A stretch of DNA of 64,000 nt from Bacilli bacterium (GCA_900758495.1 CAAERO010000027.1:14058-78057), one strand, 5' to 3'; shown: positions 8,945-17,853, counted from the first letter of the stretch. Notes: generated from the letters alone by a model not told the origin. Translations and numbers: made by a program.

Positions 8945-8963
8945 ACAACATAATCTACTCTTT
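8936..8963. terminator. Bidirectional terminator between convergent genes
   Basis: AAAGAGTAGA (8936-8945) pairs perfectly with TCTACTCTTT (8954-8963), loop CAACATAA. It overlaps the stop of the helicase gene and ends at the stop of the histidine kinase gene on the other strand, so it can serve both. Confidence 0.75.
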
Positions 8964-10206
8964 ACTTATTGTTTTTTAATGTTACTTCAAAAGTGGTGAC
9001 ACCATCTAAAGAACTAGCTTTTATTTTTCCTTTATGAGATAGGACAATATTCTTAGCAATGGCAAGTCCTAAACCATATCTATTATCTTTTCTGTTTCGT
9101 GATTTATCAACCCGATAAAATCTTTCAAATATTTTCTCTTCTTCTCCTTTAGGTATCGGTTCACCTTCATTTTGGACTAATAGAGTGACTTGAGAATCAC
9201 TTTTTAATAAAACTTTAATATTACCATTTTTCTTAGAATGCTTAATAGCATTATCAAGCAATATTTCCACTAGCTCTTTAATACTATCTTCATCCATTAA
9301 AATATTAATATTATCTTCTATTTCATAACTCAATTTTATATCTTTTTCAAAAGCTCTTCCTTCAAAAGTAAGTAAAGAGAGTTCTACTGTTTTTGACAAA
9401 TTGTTATTAACTAATACAATTTCTTCCACTCTCTCACTCTTAGCAAGATCTAATAATTTACTAATCAGAAGATTCATTCTATTAACTTCATATTCAATAT
9501 TATTTAACCATTTACTATTCTGATTTGTAATATCTATCGCTTCACTACTAGCTACTATAACAGATAGTGGTGTTTTTAGCTCGTGAGAAGCATCAGCAAT
9601 AAATTGTTTTTGTTTAGCAAAACTTTCCTTAACTGGTTTAATTATCCAGATAGTTAAGTATCTGCTAAGTACAATAACCAATATTTCTAAAATAATAAAG
9701 ATGAAGAGTGACACTTCTAAAGATAGTAATAGAGAACTTTTAATTTTACTATTATCAAGTATTATCAAAGTGTTTCCTTTTGAATAAACATAAGAGTAAT
9801 CACTTAAATATAAGTTACCAATATATCTATCTTTTATATTCTTATTACTAAGTATTCTCCTAGCAATAGAATTTATCTTTTCACTAGAAGTTTCATTATT
9901 AGAATGGTTGATTACTTCTAAAATTTTATTATTATCATCTAGAAGTATTGTATAAATTACTGAGTCCATAAATTTAATATTTCTATTTTGCATATCTTCA
10001 GTATTATGAGTTACAGCATCTTTTTTAATAGGTGGTATTACTTTTCTATCTTTTTTTGTCATAGAAACATTTAAACTATTATTGATTGATTTTTTTTGTT
10101 CAAAATAGTTTTGAATATTAAAAATACCTACTACAGTTAAGATAGAGATACTCAATATTAGAACTAATGTGTAAAATATTTTATTACTTAATTTCTTGAT
10201 TTCCAT
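8962..10206 (-). CDS. Two-component sensor histidine kinase
   Basis: 414 residues. A membrane segment at about 12-30 and another at about 160-185 bound an extracytoplasmic sensor of about 130 residues of no recognised type. Then follow HisKA with phospho-acceptor His in DASHELKTPLSVI (about 206), an N box IKELVEILLDNAIKHSKK (about 303), G1 and F boxes, and the G2 box GLGLAIAKN (about 378). Its start lies 23 bases inside the end of the response regulator gene, so the two are translationally coupled and form one system. The signal is unknown; the small sensor and the wall-rich neighbourhood fit an envelope sensor, but that is inference. Confidence 0.95.
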   Translation of the reverse strand: MEIKKLSNKIFYTLVLILSISILTVVGIFNIQNYFEQKKSINNSLNVSMTKKDRKVIPPIKKDAVTHNTEDMQNRNIKFMDSVIYTILLDDNNKILEVINHSNNETSSEKINSIARRILSNKNIKDRYIGNLYLSDYSYVYSKGNTLIILDNSKIKSSLLLSLEVSLFIFIILEILVIVLSRYLTIWIIKPVKESFAKQKQFIADASHELKTPLSVIVASSEAIDITNQNSKWLNNIEYEVNRMNLLISKLLDLAKSERVEEIVLVNNNLSKTVELSLLTFEGRAFEKDIKLSYEIEDNINILMDEDSIKELVEILLDNAIKHSKKNGNIKVLLKSDSQVTLLVQNEGEPIPKGEEEKIFERFYRVDKSRNRKDNRYGLGLAIAKNIVLSHKGKIKASSLDGVTTFEVTLKNNK

Positions 10207-10876
10207 CTTCTATCTTATACCCCATTCCTCTTACTGATTTTATACTAACAGTAGAGTCAATTGCTCTTAGTTTTTTTCTAATAAATGATAAATAAGCTTC
10301 TAAATTATTAGATTCTACTTCATTATCTAGTCCCCATACTCTGTCATAAATTTGTTCTTTTGATAATATTTGATTAGGATTATTAATGAAGTATTCTAAC
10401 AGTTGAAATTCTTTTTTTATAAGTTCTACTACTTCATTAGTTTTCGTACAAGTCACTTTTAATGTTGTAGTATTGAGTTCTAAATCACCAAATATTAAAG
10501 CATTTTTATGATTTTTAACATTTCTTTTTAATTGAACATTTATTCTTGCTACTAATTCATCCATATGAAATGGTTTAGTTAAATAATCATCTGCACCATT
10601 TTCTAATCCGTTAAGTTTATCTTCTAACATTGATTTTGCTGTTAACATTATTATTTTACTAGTAACATTTTCTTCTCTTAACTTGTTTAATATTTCAAAA
10701 CCAGACATATTAGGAAGCATTACATCTAATATTATTAAATCATATACACCTGTTGCAGCATAGTAGTAACCTTCTTCACCATCAGTAGTTATATCTACTG
10801 TCAATTTTTCTTTTTCTAATCTTTCTTTTATTACATCTGCTAAGTTATATTCATCTTCTACAATTAATACTTTCAT
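10184..10876 (-). CDS. OmpR/PhoB-family response regulator
   Basis: An N-terminal receiver domain with acidic pair ED near residue 7, phospho-acceptor Asp in LIILDVMLP (about 51), Thr in MLTAKS and Lys in YLTKPF. It is joined to a C-terminal winged helix with the OmpR signature ELIKKEFQLLEYFINNP and RVWGLDNEVESNNLEAYLSF. Start chosen at ATG 10876, because GGTGA sits five bases before it; in-frame ATGs at 10888 and 10882 are less well placed. Overlaps the histidine kinase gene downstream. It should bind DNA after phosphorylation by that kinase; targets are not visible here. Confidence 0.95.
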   Translation of the reverse strand: MKVLIVEDEYNLADVIKERLEKEKLTVDITTDGEEGYYYAATGVYDLIILDVMLPNMSGFEILNKLREENVTSKIIMLTAKSMLEDKLNGLENGADDYLTKPFHMDELVARINVQLKRNVKNHKNALIFGDLELNTTTLKVTCTKTNEVVELIKKEFQLLEYFINNPNQILSKEQIYDRVWGLDNEVESNNLEAYLSFIRKKLRAIDSTVSIKSVRGMGYKIEDGNQEIK

Positions 10877-10933
10877 ATTCATCACCATTATTAGTTAATC
10901 ATTAATTCATTAAATAAATATAAATTTTTAATT

Positions 10934-10960
10934 ATTATAGCACGGAAAAAGTCTTGTTAA
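10934..10960 (-). promoter_or_regulatory. Probable promoter of the two-component operon
   Basis: On the minus strand an extended -10 TGCTATAAT (TATAAT at 10934-10939) is preceded by TTAACA (10955-10960) at a short 15-base spacing. The -35 overlaps that of the face-to-face tRNA-Trp promoter. Confidence 0.45.
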
Positions 10961-10983
10961 ATAACCAAGTTATGTGCTATAAT
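10954..10983 (+). promoter_or_regulatory. Promoter of tRNA-Trp
   Basis: TTGTTA (10954-10959), 18 bases, TATAAT (10978-10983) with an upstream TG, 15 bases before the tRNA. Confidence 0.6.
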
Positions 10984-10998
10984 TTATTTGTACCAATT

Positions 10999-11072
10999 AG
11001 GGGATTAGTTAAATGGTATAATAATGGTCTCCAAAACCACTGTTGGGAGTTCGATTCTCTCATCCCCTGCCA
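10999..11072 (+). tRNA. tRNA-Trp (CCA anticodon)
   Basis: A full cloverleaf with encoded CCA: acceptor AGGGGAT pairs with ATCCCCT, D arm TTAGTTAAATGGTATAA, anticodon loop CTCCAAA with anticodon CCA, T arm GGGAGTTCGATTCTCTC. It reads UGG only, in line with TGA being a stop in the neighbouring genes. Confidence 0.95.
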
Positions 11073-11084
11073 TTAGAATTTAAA

Positions 11085-11110
11085 ACGAACTATCAACTAG
11101 TTCGTTTTTT
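11085..11110 (+). terminator. Terminator after tRNA-Trp
   Basis: ACGAACTA (11085-11092) pairs with TAGTTCGT (11098-11105), loop TCAAC, followed by a T run. Stops the tRNA-Trp transcript before the oppositely oriented DUF4177 gene. Confidence 0.85.
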
Positions 11111-11118
11111 TGTATAAA

Positions 11119-11370
11119 TTATTTTATTTTTTCAAACACTAAAGTTGCTTGAATTCTATCTCCACCCATTAAGCCTTTACTTCCACCATTAGAAGTTGTT
11201 ATAGTATGAAGTCTATATCCTTTAGCTGCTTGAGTATTAATTACATTTTCTAGTTCTGTTAAATTTCCAGAACCTGTTCCTAACAATTTTTCTTTTAAAG
11301 TCACTTGCATTACAACATAGTCTAAACTATTTCCAGATGCTCCTGAAAATGATGAAGAATTTAAATTCAT
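11119..11370 (-). CDS. DUF4177-type small protein
   Basis: 83 residues. The part from YVVMQVTLKEKLLGTGSGNL through LENVINTQAAKGYRLHTI and QATLVFEK matches the small DUF4177 fold (a beta strand, a helix of the LEEVLNEQAAEGWEL type, then a hydrophobic strand). Function of the family is unknown. The N-terminal 18 residues are Ser/Gly-rich and lie outside the domain. The start at 11370 has AGAGGTAG upstream. It stands alone, facing the tRNA-Trp unit. Confidence 0.7.
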   Translation of the reverse strand: MNLNSSSFSGASGNSLDYVVMQVTLKEKLLGTGSGNLTELENVINTQAAKGYRLHTITTSNGGSKGLMGGDRIQATLVFEKIK

Positions 11371-11447
11371 ATAAACTACCTCTTTCCTTTTTGACTTATA
11401 TTATAATGCATTATTTGAGTCAAAAATTAACGTAAATAAACCGAGAA

Positions 11448-11473
11448 CAATAAAGTCACGGTTTTATATTTTA
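11448..11473 (-). terminator. Weak terminator after the DUF4230 gene
   Basis: AAACCG near 11448 pairs with CGGTTT near 11459-11465 on either side of an imperfect stem; on the minus strand it is followed by ATTT. A modest hairpin, between the DUF4230 and DUF4177 genes. Confidence 0.4.
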
Positions 11474-11478
11474 AATTA

Positions 11479-12165
11479 TCACTTAGATTTTTTATCAACA
11501 TTTACAAATTTCAAATCATCTTCTGTTAATAAAACATTAATATTATTGTCAGAAGAAATATTTAAAATTTCTTCTAAAGATGTTTTAGCTGATTGTACTA
11601 CCTTTTTAATAGTAGCTTTATCTTCCATAATATATTCACTTGTGTCATAGACAGTATCTTGTGCTTTTTCATTAAAAAATTCTTGTGCACTTTTACCTGA
11701 AGTTAATACATCAGCAGCTTTATCCAATAAACCATTAGAAGAATTAACTATCGAAATATCTCCATCTATTTGCGAATCTACATTAACAGTTAATTTTTTT
11801 CTAAATGTTACTTTATTATCTTTAATAGATATATCATTTTTATCTAAATTAGTTAAAACAAGTTTAAATTCTGTTTTTACAGGAATTTTCAATTCAACTC
11901 TTCTTCCTGCCACTAATCTTACTAACGGTTGAATCCAAGAAGGCCACTCTTTGGTAGCTTCTGGAGTAAATGTCTTTTTAGCATTAGTATCTACCGTAGC
12001 ATCAGCTACTACTAATTCATTTTTATCAGTAAATTTATTTATTACAAAGTCATAGGTTCTTTCTAATTCTTTATTATGTTTATAACTTCGATAGATAGAA
12101 AAACCACCCATAATAATTATTGCAATAATCAGAAATGTTATTACATTTTGTACTACCCGTTTCAT
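11479..12165 (-). CDS. DUF4230 membrane-anchored protein
   Basis: 228 residues: one N-terminal membrane anchor (about 7-25), a short linker, then a soluble extracytoplasmic domain. ELVVADATVD, the RVELKIPVKTEFKLVL segment and the VDSQIDGDI strand are typical of DUF4230. The family is widespread in Firmicutes and has no known function. Start at 12165 follows GAGGAGAG. It is transcribed alone, away from the AarF-type gene, so the 205-base gap between them should hold both promoters. Confidence 0.65.
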   Translation of the reverse strand: MKRVVQNVITFLIIAIIIMGGFSIYRSYKHNKELERTYDFVINKFTDKNELVVADATVDTNAKKTFTPEATKEWPSWIQPLVRLVAGRRVELKIPVKTEFKLVLTNLDKNDISIKDNKVTFRKKLTVNVDSQIDGDISIVNSSNGLLDKAADVLTSGKSAQEFFNEKAQDTVYDTSEYIMEDKATIKKVVQSAKTSLEEILNISSDNNINVLLTEDDLKFVNVDKKSK

Positions 12166-12395
12166 ATACTCTCCTCACTTACATTTTTATTTCTCATATA
12201 TATTCTATTCTTTAAAGTTTTTATTTTTCTATTAATAACCCCAAAATAAATATTCTTCTATATTATATAGCAAAATTAATGATAAAGCCATTTAATACTT
12301 AAAATTATTGACCTTTTGACAGAAACTAACACTTGATAATTCAATACGACTAGACCAAAATCTAATTTCTTTTGTATAATTATAATGGTGATAAT

Positions 12396-13940
12396 ATGAA
12401 TAATAAAGAAAGACTAATGAATATAATTAAAATATTAAAAGCTAATAATATTGTAAATGATAGAAGTCCTAAAAATATTAAAAAGATAATAGAAGAATTA
12501 GGTCCAACATTTATCAAAATTGGACAAATATTATCGACTAGAGTTGATTTAATCCCAGATGCTTATACCAAAGAATTAGCTAAATTAAGGTCTAATGTAA
12601 CGCCTCTTCCTTTTGATGAAATAAAAAAGATTTTAAAGAAAGAATATAAAAATCTAGATAACATATTTTCTCATATAAATGAAAGACCAATCGGTTCTGC
12701 TTCAATCGCTCAAGTTCATAAAGCTAAATTAAAAGATAATACCTATGTTGTTTTAAAAATTAAAAGGCCACATATTGAAGAAGAAATTAAACAAGATATT
12801 GAACTTTTAAAAGAAGCTGTAAAAATTCTCCATCTTAATCATTTTATCAAAATAATGGACTTAGAGTCTGTACTAGATGAACTATATCAATCAACAATAC
12901 TAGAACTTGACTTTGAAAAGGAAAAAGAAAATATGTTATTCTTTGATGAACATAATAAGAATGAAACATTTATCGCTACACCTAAAGTAGTAGAAAAATT
13001 ATCTTCTAAAAATATTCTAGTAATGGAATATATAGATGGAATAATGATTTCTAATATTAAAAAGTTGGAAAGTGAAAATTACAATAAAAGTTTAATAGCT
13101 AAAGAATTAAGTAAAAATTATATTAAGCAAGCTTTAGATGATGGTTTGTTTCATGCAGACCCCCATCCAGATAATATAACTATTTATAATAATAAAATAT
13201 ACTTTTTAGATTGGGGAATGGTAGGTACCCTATCAAAATTAAATCAAGCCTTATTAAATAAATGTATGAAAGCTATTATTACTGAGGACTATCAAGAAGT
13301 AGCAAACTGTCTTTCAGCTATGTCAATTAAAAAGAATGAAGTTGATCAAGCAAAGTTAGTAACTGATATCAAAAATATTCTAGAAGAATTTTCAAGTATT
13401 GGTTTAGAAGAAATTAATACTAAAAAATTTATAACTTTAATGTTTAAGATGTTACAAGAAAACAATTTGATTTTAGATCACAATGTTACAATGCTAATAA
13501 GAGGAATTGGAGTCATTGAAGGAGTATTAAATTCTCTTGATCCAACTATTAGTTTAACTAGTGTATTAAAAGATAAAGTCATTGAAAATGAGAAAAGAAA
13601 TCTATTATCAGGAGAAACCTTAAAGAATATTGAGAAAAAAGTTTTACGTAGTAGTAAGAGTCTTATTAATATTCCAACAGAAACAGAAAGTCTTTTAAAA
13701 TATATTAGACAAGGTGACTTTAAATTTAAGTTAGAACTTAGCGACTCTAATAAACATATTGATAAGATAGAAAACTTATTACATGAGTTGATTCTTGGTT
13801 TTATTAATGGTTGTTTAATTCTTGCTTATAGTCTTGTGCAAGGAGAAACTGCTAAATATATAATATTATTGTTTATTATTGTATTATCAGCTTGGTTATT
13901 TTTCAAAATGATTATGGATTTGTTACATAAAGGTTACTGA
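12396..13940 (+). CDS. UbiB/AarF (ABC1) family atypical kinase-like protein
   Basis: 514 residues. The UbiB signature is intact: KxGQ motif in FIKIGQILSTR, the Ala-rich nucleotide loop IGSASIAQVHKA, Lys in VVLKIKRP, the catalytic stretch HADPHPDN and the metal-binding DWG in LDWGMVG. Two C-terminal membrane segments (about 455-475 and 480-505) anchor it. UbiB proteins are ATPases linked to lipid or quinone handling. No quinone-synthesis genes are seen nearby, so a lipid role is as likely here. Start at 12396 has GGTGAT directly upstream; an ATG 24 bases earlier lacks a site. Its end overlaps the DUF4186 gene on the other strand by 7 bases. Confidence 0.9.
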   Translation: MNNKERLMNIIKILKANNIVNDRSPKNIKKIIEELGPTFIKIGQILSTRVDLIPDAYTKELAKLRSNVTPLPFDEIKKILKKEYKNLDNIFSHINERPIGSASIAQVHKAKLKDNTYVVLKIKRPHIEEEIKQDIELLKEAVKILHLNHFIKIMDLESVLDELYQSTILELDFEKEKENMLFFDEHNKNETFIATPKVVEKLSSKNILVMEYIDGIMISNIKKLESENYNKSLIAKELSKNYIKQALDDGLFHADPHPDNITIYNNKIYFLDWGMVGTLSKLNQALLNKCMKAIITEDYQEVANCLSAMSIKKNEVDQAKLVTDIKNILEEFSSIGLEEINTKKFITLMFKMLQENNLILDHNVTMLIRGIGVIEGVLNSLDPTISLTSVLKDKVIENEKRNLLSGETLKNIEKKVLRSSKSLINIPTETESLLKYIRQGDFKFKLELSDSNKHIDKIENLLHELILGFINGCLILAYSLVQGETAKYIILLFIIVLSAWLFFKMIMDLLHKGY

Positions 13941-14308
13941 TTATTAACTTCATTATATATATAAACCATTATTATATCTACTAAATCGTTTATTTCTTCA
14001 TCAGTTAGCTTTCTATTATCAGGTATGTGATACCATTTTTTAAGACACTTTCTACAACAAGTAGCAGTAGCATGTTCTGCAATAAAAACTGGATGACCAC
14101 GCATAGGTGTTTGTTTACCATCATTTAAAGTTGGATATGGTGCTAGTCTTTTAGTTAGAAAATCAATAGCATGTAACTTAATTGTTGGATAGCCTTTCTT
14201 TAATACATATTCTTTATCTTCTAAAGATAGATGAAAACTACTACGAAATTTTGATAACTTAAATCGTTCTAGTTTAATATCTATCTTTTTCTTTTCACTC
14301 ATTCTCAT
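13934..14308 (-). CDS. DUF4186 family protein
   Basis: About 124 residues. The whole length matches DUF4186: RFKLSKFRSSFHLSLEDKEY, YPTIKLHAIDFLTKRLAPYP, the conserved DGKQTPMRGHPVFIAEHATA and CCRKCLKKWYHIP, then an ending LTDEEINDLVDIIMVYI. The conserved CCxxC plus His residues suggest metal binding; the function is unknown. Start at ATG 14308 chosen because GAGGTGAT precedes it. The gene lies 19 bases downstream of the second helicase gene on the same strand, so the two may be co-transcribed. Confidence 0.85.
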   Translation of the reverse strand: MRMSEKKKIDIKLERFKLSKFRSSFHLSLEDKEYVLKKGYPTIKLHAIDFLTKRLAPYPTLNDGKQTPMRGHPVFIAEHATATCCRKCLKKWYHIPDNRKLTDEEINDLVDIIMVYIYNEVNNQ

Positions 14309-14327
14309 TTTTATCACCTCTTAAATT

Positions 14328-15860
14328 TTATAGTAACTTTTCAAATTTAACAAGTTCACTTACTTTATAATCCCGTTCCAATTCTTTAATAAAAATTGAA
14401 TACTTATTTAGAGGTACCATTAAATAAGTAGTATTTTTAGTCCTCGTAATACCAACATAAAAAAGTCTTCTTTCTTCAGCATAAGGATAATCTTCTTCTT
14501 TTTTACTAACTAATCGCATTATTCTTTCTTCTTTAATTTTATTAGGAAAACCTAACATATCATCTAAAAAGTTAATAATAATGACATCATCTGCTTCTAA
14601 ACCTTTAGATTTGTGAATAGTTAGAAAAGTTATATCTAAGTAACTTTTCTTCTTATAAATAACTTTATTACCTTTTAATTCTAACTCTTCACTTAAAATA
14701 CTATAAATATCACTATTATTTCTTCCTAAAACAAAAATCTTTTTTGAAATAATATTATCTAATATTTTTAAGATAGTTTCTTTTTTATTTTTATAGTAAA
14801 TCACTCGTAATGGGTATTTCAAATATTTTGAAGAAGTTAATTTCTTTTTTAATTGGTACTTATTCTTAAGAATAAATCTTCCCGCTACTGTTATTAGTTC
14901 TTGACTGTTACGATAGGTAGTAGTTATTTTGTGAGTTACTGTATTTGGAAAGTAAGTAGAAAAATTATAAAATAATGAAATATCACAACCACTAAAGCGA
15001 TAAATTGATTGAAAATCATCTCCTACTACCATCAAAGAACAATTCTTTTTTTCCACTAATTCTTTGACAAGTAAGAATCTAACATAAGATGTGTCTTGGT
15101 ATTCGTCAATGATAATATATGATATTTTTTTAGAATAACTTTTTACTTTTTTGCTAGCTACAAATAACAAATCATCAAAATCAAGTTCTCTTTCTGCCTG
15201 TTTTTCTTTTTCATATAATATATAAATATTAAGCGCTAACAGAAGAAAATATTTTTCTTTTAAATAGGTTATTGGCAAAAGATAACTTTTTATCTTGCGA
15301 AAAAAATCTTTAAAATCTTCTATTTGATAATTACCGCATTTAAATAATCTGATAAATGTTATTAACTCCTTTTTTAATATTTCTACTTCCTTTCGCTTAT
15401 TAACTAGTAATTTTTTATAGTTTTCCACAGGTTTTGTGGAAAAAAAGTTATTAAAGTACTTTAAAACTGTCTTTAGTAAGTAGTTTGAGTTAAATATTTC
15501 TATATTGAAAAAGTTTTCCACAATCATTGTTAATAACTCATCACTTGCTATTGCATATTTTTCGCTGGAATTATTTATTATCTCCATAGCTAATTTATGA
15601 AAGGTATAACACTTAATTTCCTTATTTATTTCTTTTCTTATCTTTTCCTTTAAACTATCTACTGCCATATTGGTAAAGGTAATACAGATTATTTCGTCTT
15701 CTTTTATATGTTTACTTTCTAATAAATATTTAATTTTTCCTACAATAGTTAATGTCTTACCACTTCCTGCTCCTGCTAAGACTAATAAATATCTACTATC
15801 ATCTTTTACTACTTTTGTTTGTTCTTTATCTAGTTCATAGTTAAGTAATTTGAAATCCAC
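14328..15860 (-). CDS. UvrD-type SF1 DNA helicase (compact)
   Basis: 510 residues starting at GTG 15860 (GAGGTG upstream). Motifs: Walker A LAGAGSGKT (about 29-37), CITFTNMAV, IIIDEYQDTS (about 250), VVGDDFQSIYRFSG (about 278), motif IV TTYRNS, motif V TIHKSKGLEADDV (about 412) and motif VI RRLFYVGITRT (about 463). It is much shorter than UvrD/PcrA (about 720 residues) and lacks the nuclease-like insert of the helicase at 6686. It resembles the core of helicase IV relatives. Likely role: 3' to 5' unwinding in repair. Two related helicases within 10 kb is unusual but may reflect old duplication and divergence. Confidence 0.88.
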   Translation of the reverse strand: MDFKLLNYELDKEQTKVVKDDSRYLLVLAGAGSGKTLTIVGKIKYLLESKHIKEDEIICITFTNMAVDSLKEKIRKEINKEIKCYTFHKLAMEIINNSSEKYAIASDELLTMIVENFFNIEIFNSNYLLKTVLKYFNNFFSTKPVENYKKLLVNKRKEVEILKKELITFIRLFKCGNYQIEDFKDFFRKIKSYLLPITYLKEKYFLLLALNIYILYEKEKQAERELDFDDLLFVASKKVKSYSKKISYIIIDEYQDTSYVRFLLVKELVEKKNCSLMVVGDDFQSIYRFSGCDISLFYNFSTYFPNTVTHKITTTYRNSQELITVAGRFILKNKYQLKKKLTSSKYLKYPLRVIYYKNKKETILKILDNIISKKIFVLGRNNSDIYSILSEELELKGNKVIYKKKSYLDITFLTIHKSKGLEADDVIIINFLDDMLGFPNKIKEERIMRLVSKKEEDYPYAEERRLFYVGITRTKNTTYLMVPLNKYSIFIKELERDYKVSELVKFEKLL

Positions 15861-15925
15861 TCTTTACACCTCGGTCCTAATTATAACTACCAATAAGTTA
15901 ATATGCAAATCGATAATTTTTCATT

Positions 15926-15968
15926 TTCCCTAGGTTTTTAACCTGAATTTAACATTTTCCATAGGGAA
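15926..15968. promoter_or_regulatory. Inverted-repeat region upstream of the ZIP transporter
   Basis: TTCCCTA (15926-15932) can pair with TAGGGAA (15962-15968), enclosing a smaller hairpin GGTTTTTAACC (15933-15943); another CCCTA follows at 15982. It lies between the divergent helicase and ZIP genes and could be an operator or leader. Nothing else notable is seen in 15861-16060. Confidence 0.35.
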
Positions 15969-16060
15969 TTGTGCAAAATCTCCCTATTTTTATAGCTGAA
16001 TTCATTAAATTGCCCATTCTAAAAAGTCTTTTTTACATATTTTACTAATAGAGGTGTAAT

Positions 16061-16858
16061 ATGATTAATGAATTCAATAATTTATCTTATGTTTGGCAAG
16101 CTTTAATTGCTAGTATATTCACTTGGGGAGTAACTGCACTTGGTGCTAGTATAGTTTTTTTCTTTAAAAAAGTTAATAAAACCATAATGGATGCTATGCT
16201 TGGATTTTCATCAGGAGTTATGATTGCTGCTAGTTTCTTTAGCTTAATATCACCTGCTTTAGAAATGACAAAGAATTTAAAGATGAATGGTCCACTTATA
16301 ATATCAACTGGATTTCTTCTAGGAGGGATACTACTTTTTATCGGTGATAAAATATATGACTTAATAGACAAAGGAAAAAATACCAATACTAAAAGTAAAA
16401 AGCGCTGTTTTATGCTTATTTCTTCAATAACTCTTCATAATATTCCTGAAGGTCTAGCAATAGGAGTAGCCTTTGGAAGCTTAGCTTACAATTTACCAGG
16501 ATGTACTTTATTGTCAGCTTTTACTTTAGCTTTAGGAATTGGATTACAAAATTTTCCTGAAGGAAGTTCTGTTAGTTTACCTTTAAGAAGAGAAGGTTAT
16601 AGTAGAAAAAAGGCTTTCTTTTATGGTCAATTATCTGGAATAGTAGAACCAATTTCAGCTGTTATTGGAGCTTTACTTGTCCTAAGTGTAAAAACAATCT
16701 TACCATTTTTACTTGCTTTCGCAGCAGGAGCAATGATTTATGTTGTAGTAGAAGAGTTAATACCAGAAAGTCAAACTAATAAAAAAAAGGACTTAATGGC
16801 CTTCTTCACATTATTTGGATTTGTCCTAATGATGATTTTAGATATAACTTTAGGTTGA
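16061..16858 (+). CDS. ZIP-family divalent metal transporter (ZupT/GufA-like)
   Basis: 265 residues with about eight hydrophobic segments. The two ZIP metal-site helices are clear: HNIPEGLAIGVAFG (about 127-140) and LQNFPEGSSVSLPLRREG (about 166-183), with the usual short charged loop (DKGKNTNTKSKK) between TM3 and TM4. ZIP proteins import zinc, iron or manganese. The first motif HNxPEG and second QNxPEG match the bacterial ZupT/GufA branch. Start follows AGAGGTG. The end overlaps the M23 peptidase gene on the other strand by 9 bases. Confidence 0.92.
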   Translation: MINEFNNLSYVWQALIASIFTWGVTALGASIVFFFKKVNKTIMDAMLGFSSGVMIAASFFSLISPALEMTKNLKMNGPLIISTGFLLGGILLFIGDKIYDLIDKGKNTNTKSKKRCFMLISSITLHNIPEGLAIGVAFGSLAYNLPGCTLLSAFTLALGIGLQNFPEGSSVSLPLRREGYSRKKAFFYGQLSGIVEPISAVIGALLVLSVKTILPFLLAFAAGAMIYVVVEELIPESQTNKKKDLMAFFTLFGFVLMMILDITLG

Positions 16859-17518
16859 TGCTTCAATATATAACTTTTCATTTTCATTTAATTCTATAGC
16901 ATAAAGACCACTTTTCTTGCAAGTAAATACTAGTTCTAATTTACTACTATTAGTTTCATCTACTGGTGGAACTGTTTTTTCTTTATTATCATCATTTTTA
17001 GGTATCTCTTCGACTTTTCTAAATGTATATCCCTTACTATCTAATATTTTAATCGTATCATCTATCCATAAACATTCGGTTGGTTTCTTTGGATTATTAA
17101 TCGACCAGTAACCAGCATTATTCTTATGCCAACCACTACCTGTAAACTTACCTTTACCACATTCTATGTGAACATGATTTCCAGTTGCATTACCTTTTGT
17201 TCCTTCTTCATAAAACCTAGTTCCTTTTGAAATAACTTGACCAACTTTTAAATTAGAAATATCATTATCATGAGCAAACATCATTGTCATATAATCAATA
17301 GTACCATCTGGATACTCTACTTTATCAACACTTTCCAACCACACTTCGTTTGCATCTTCTGGATAAATTTTTTTAATTACTCCAGTAAATGGTGCTAAAA
17401 TAAAATCAATACCTGAATCACTTCCAGCTTCATCTATGGCAAAGCTATCTAGGTGCGTACCCACATTATAACCTTGAGTGATTCGCATATAAGGACTAGG
17501 ATAAAGTGGCTTTTCCAT
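16850..17518 (-). CDS. M23 metallopeptidase, probable endolysin
   Basis: 222 residues without signal peptide. The LytM/M23 core covers about residues 10-130: GTHLDSFAID gives the first zinc His and Asp, FAHDNDISNLKVGQVISKGT is the conserved middle strand, and GNHVHIECG carries the HxH zinc/catalytic pair. The C-terminal 90 residues hold a low-complexity linker and a short domain of unknown type. Absence of an export signal together with an adjacent small membrane protein (start and stop share a base at 17518) fits a phage-type endolysin released through a holin. AAGGAG precedes the ATG. It cleaves peptide cross-links in peptidoglycan by family knowledge. Confidence 0.85.
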   Translation of the reverse strand: MEKPLYPSPYMRITQGYNVGTHLDSFAIDEAGSDSGIDFILAPFTGVIKKIYPEDANEVWLESVDKVEYPDGTIDYMTMMFAHDNDISNLKVGQVISKGTRFYEEGTKGNATGNHVHIECGKGKFTGSGWHKNNAGYWSINNPKKPTECLWIDDTIKILDSKGYTFRKVEEIPKNDDNKEKTVPPVDETNSSKLELVFTCKKSGLYAIELNENEKLYIEAST

Positions 17519-17853
17519 TATTTATTACTCCTTTTTATAATATTTTCTTTTTCTATAGTTACTGTTTCATTTCTTAACTGAGTATAAGATTTTAGTTTTC
17601 CTTCCAAAGATTTATAAATTGTATCTGCTCCTATAAAACTAAAAAATCCTACCCATAAACTTTCTGGAAAAGTTATTGAGGTAAAGGTAATACAGAAAAG
17701 TACCCCTAAAATTAAATTAACAGCAAAACTATAAAAGCATAAATGAGTTGAACATTTAAAACATCTCTTTGTCTTTTGTACTAAAGCACAAGTTACGGTA
17801 CTAAGCGCTACAGAGACTATTAACATTTCTTGCAAAATACTTAGTTTTAACAA
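17518..17853 (-). CDS. Holin-like small membrane protein
   Basis: 111 residues from a TTG start at 17853 (GGGAGG eight bases upstream). Two to three hydrophobic segments (about 8-25, 42-60, 66-85) are followed by a charged C-terminal tail, the usual plan of phage holins. Cys residues between segments 1 and 2 (KRCFKCSTHLC) are unusual. It overlaps the M23 endolysin-like gene by one base, which is the main reason for the call. No other phage genes lie nearby, so the pair is a stand-alone lysis cassette or a domesticated one. Confidence 0.6.
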   Translation of the reverse strand: MLKLSILQEMLIVSVALSTVTCALVQKTKRCFKCSTHLCFYSFAVNLILGVLFCITFTSITFPESLWVGFFSFIGADTIYKSLEGKLKSYTQLRNETVTIEKENIIKRSNK

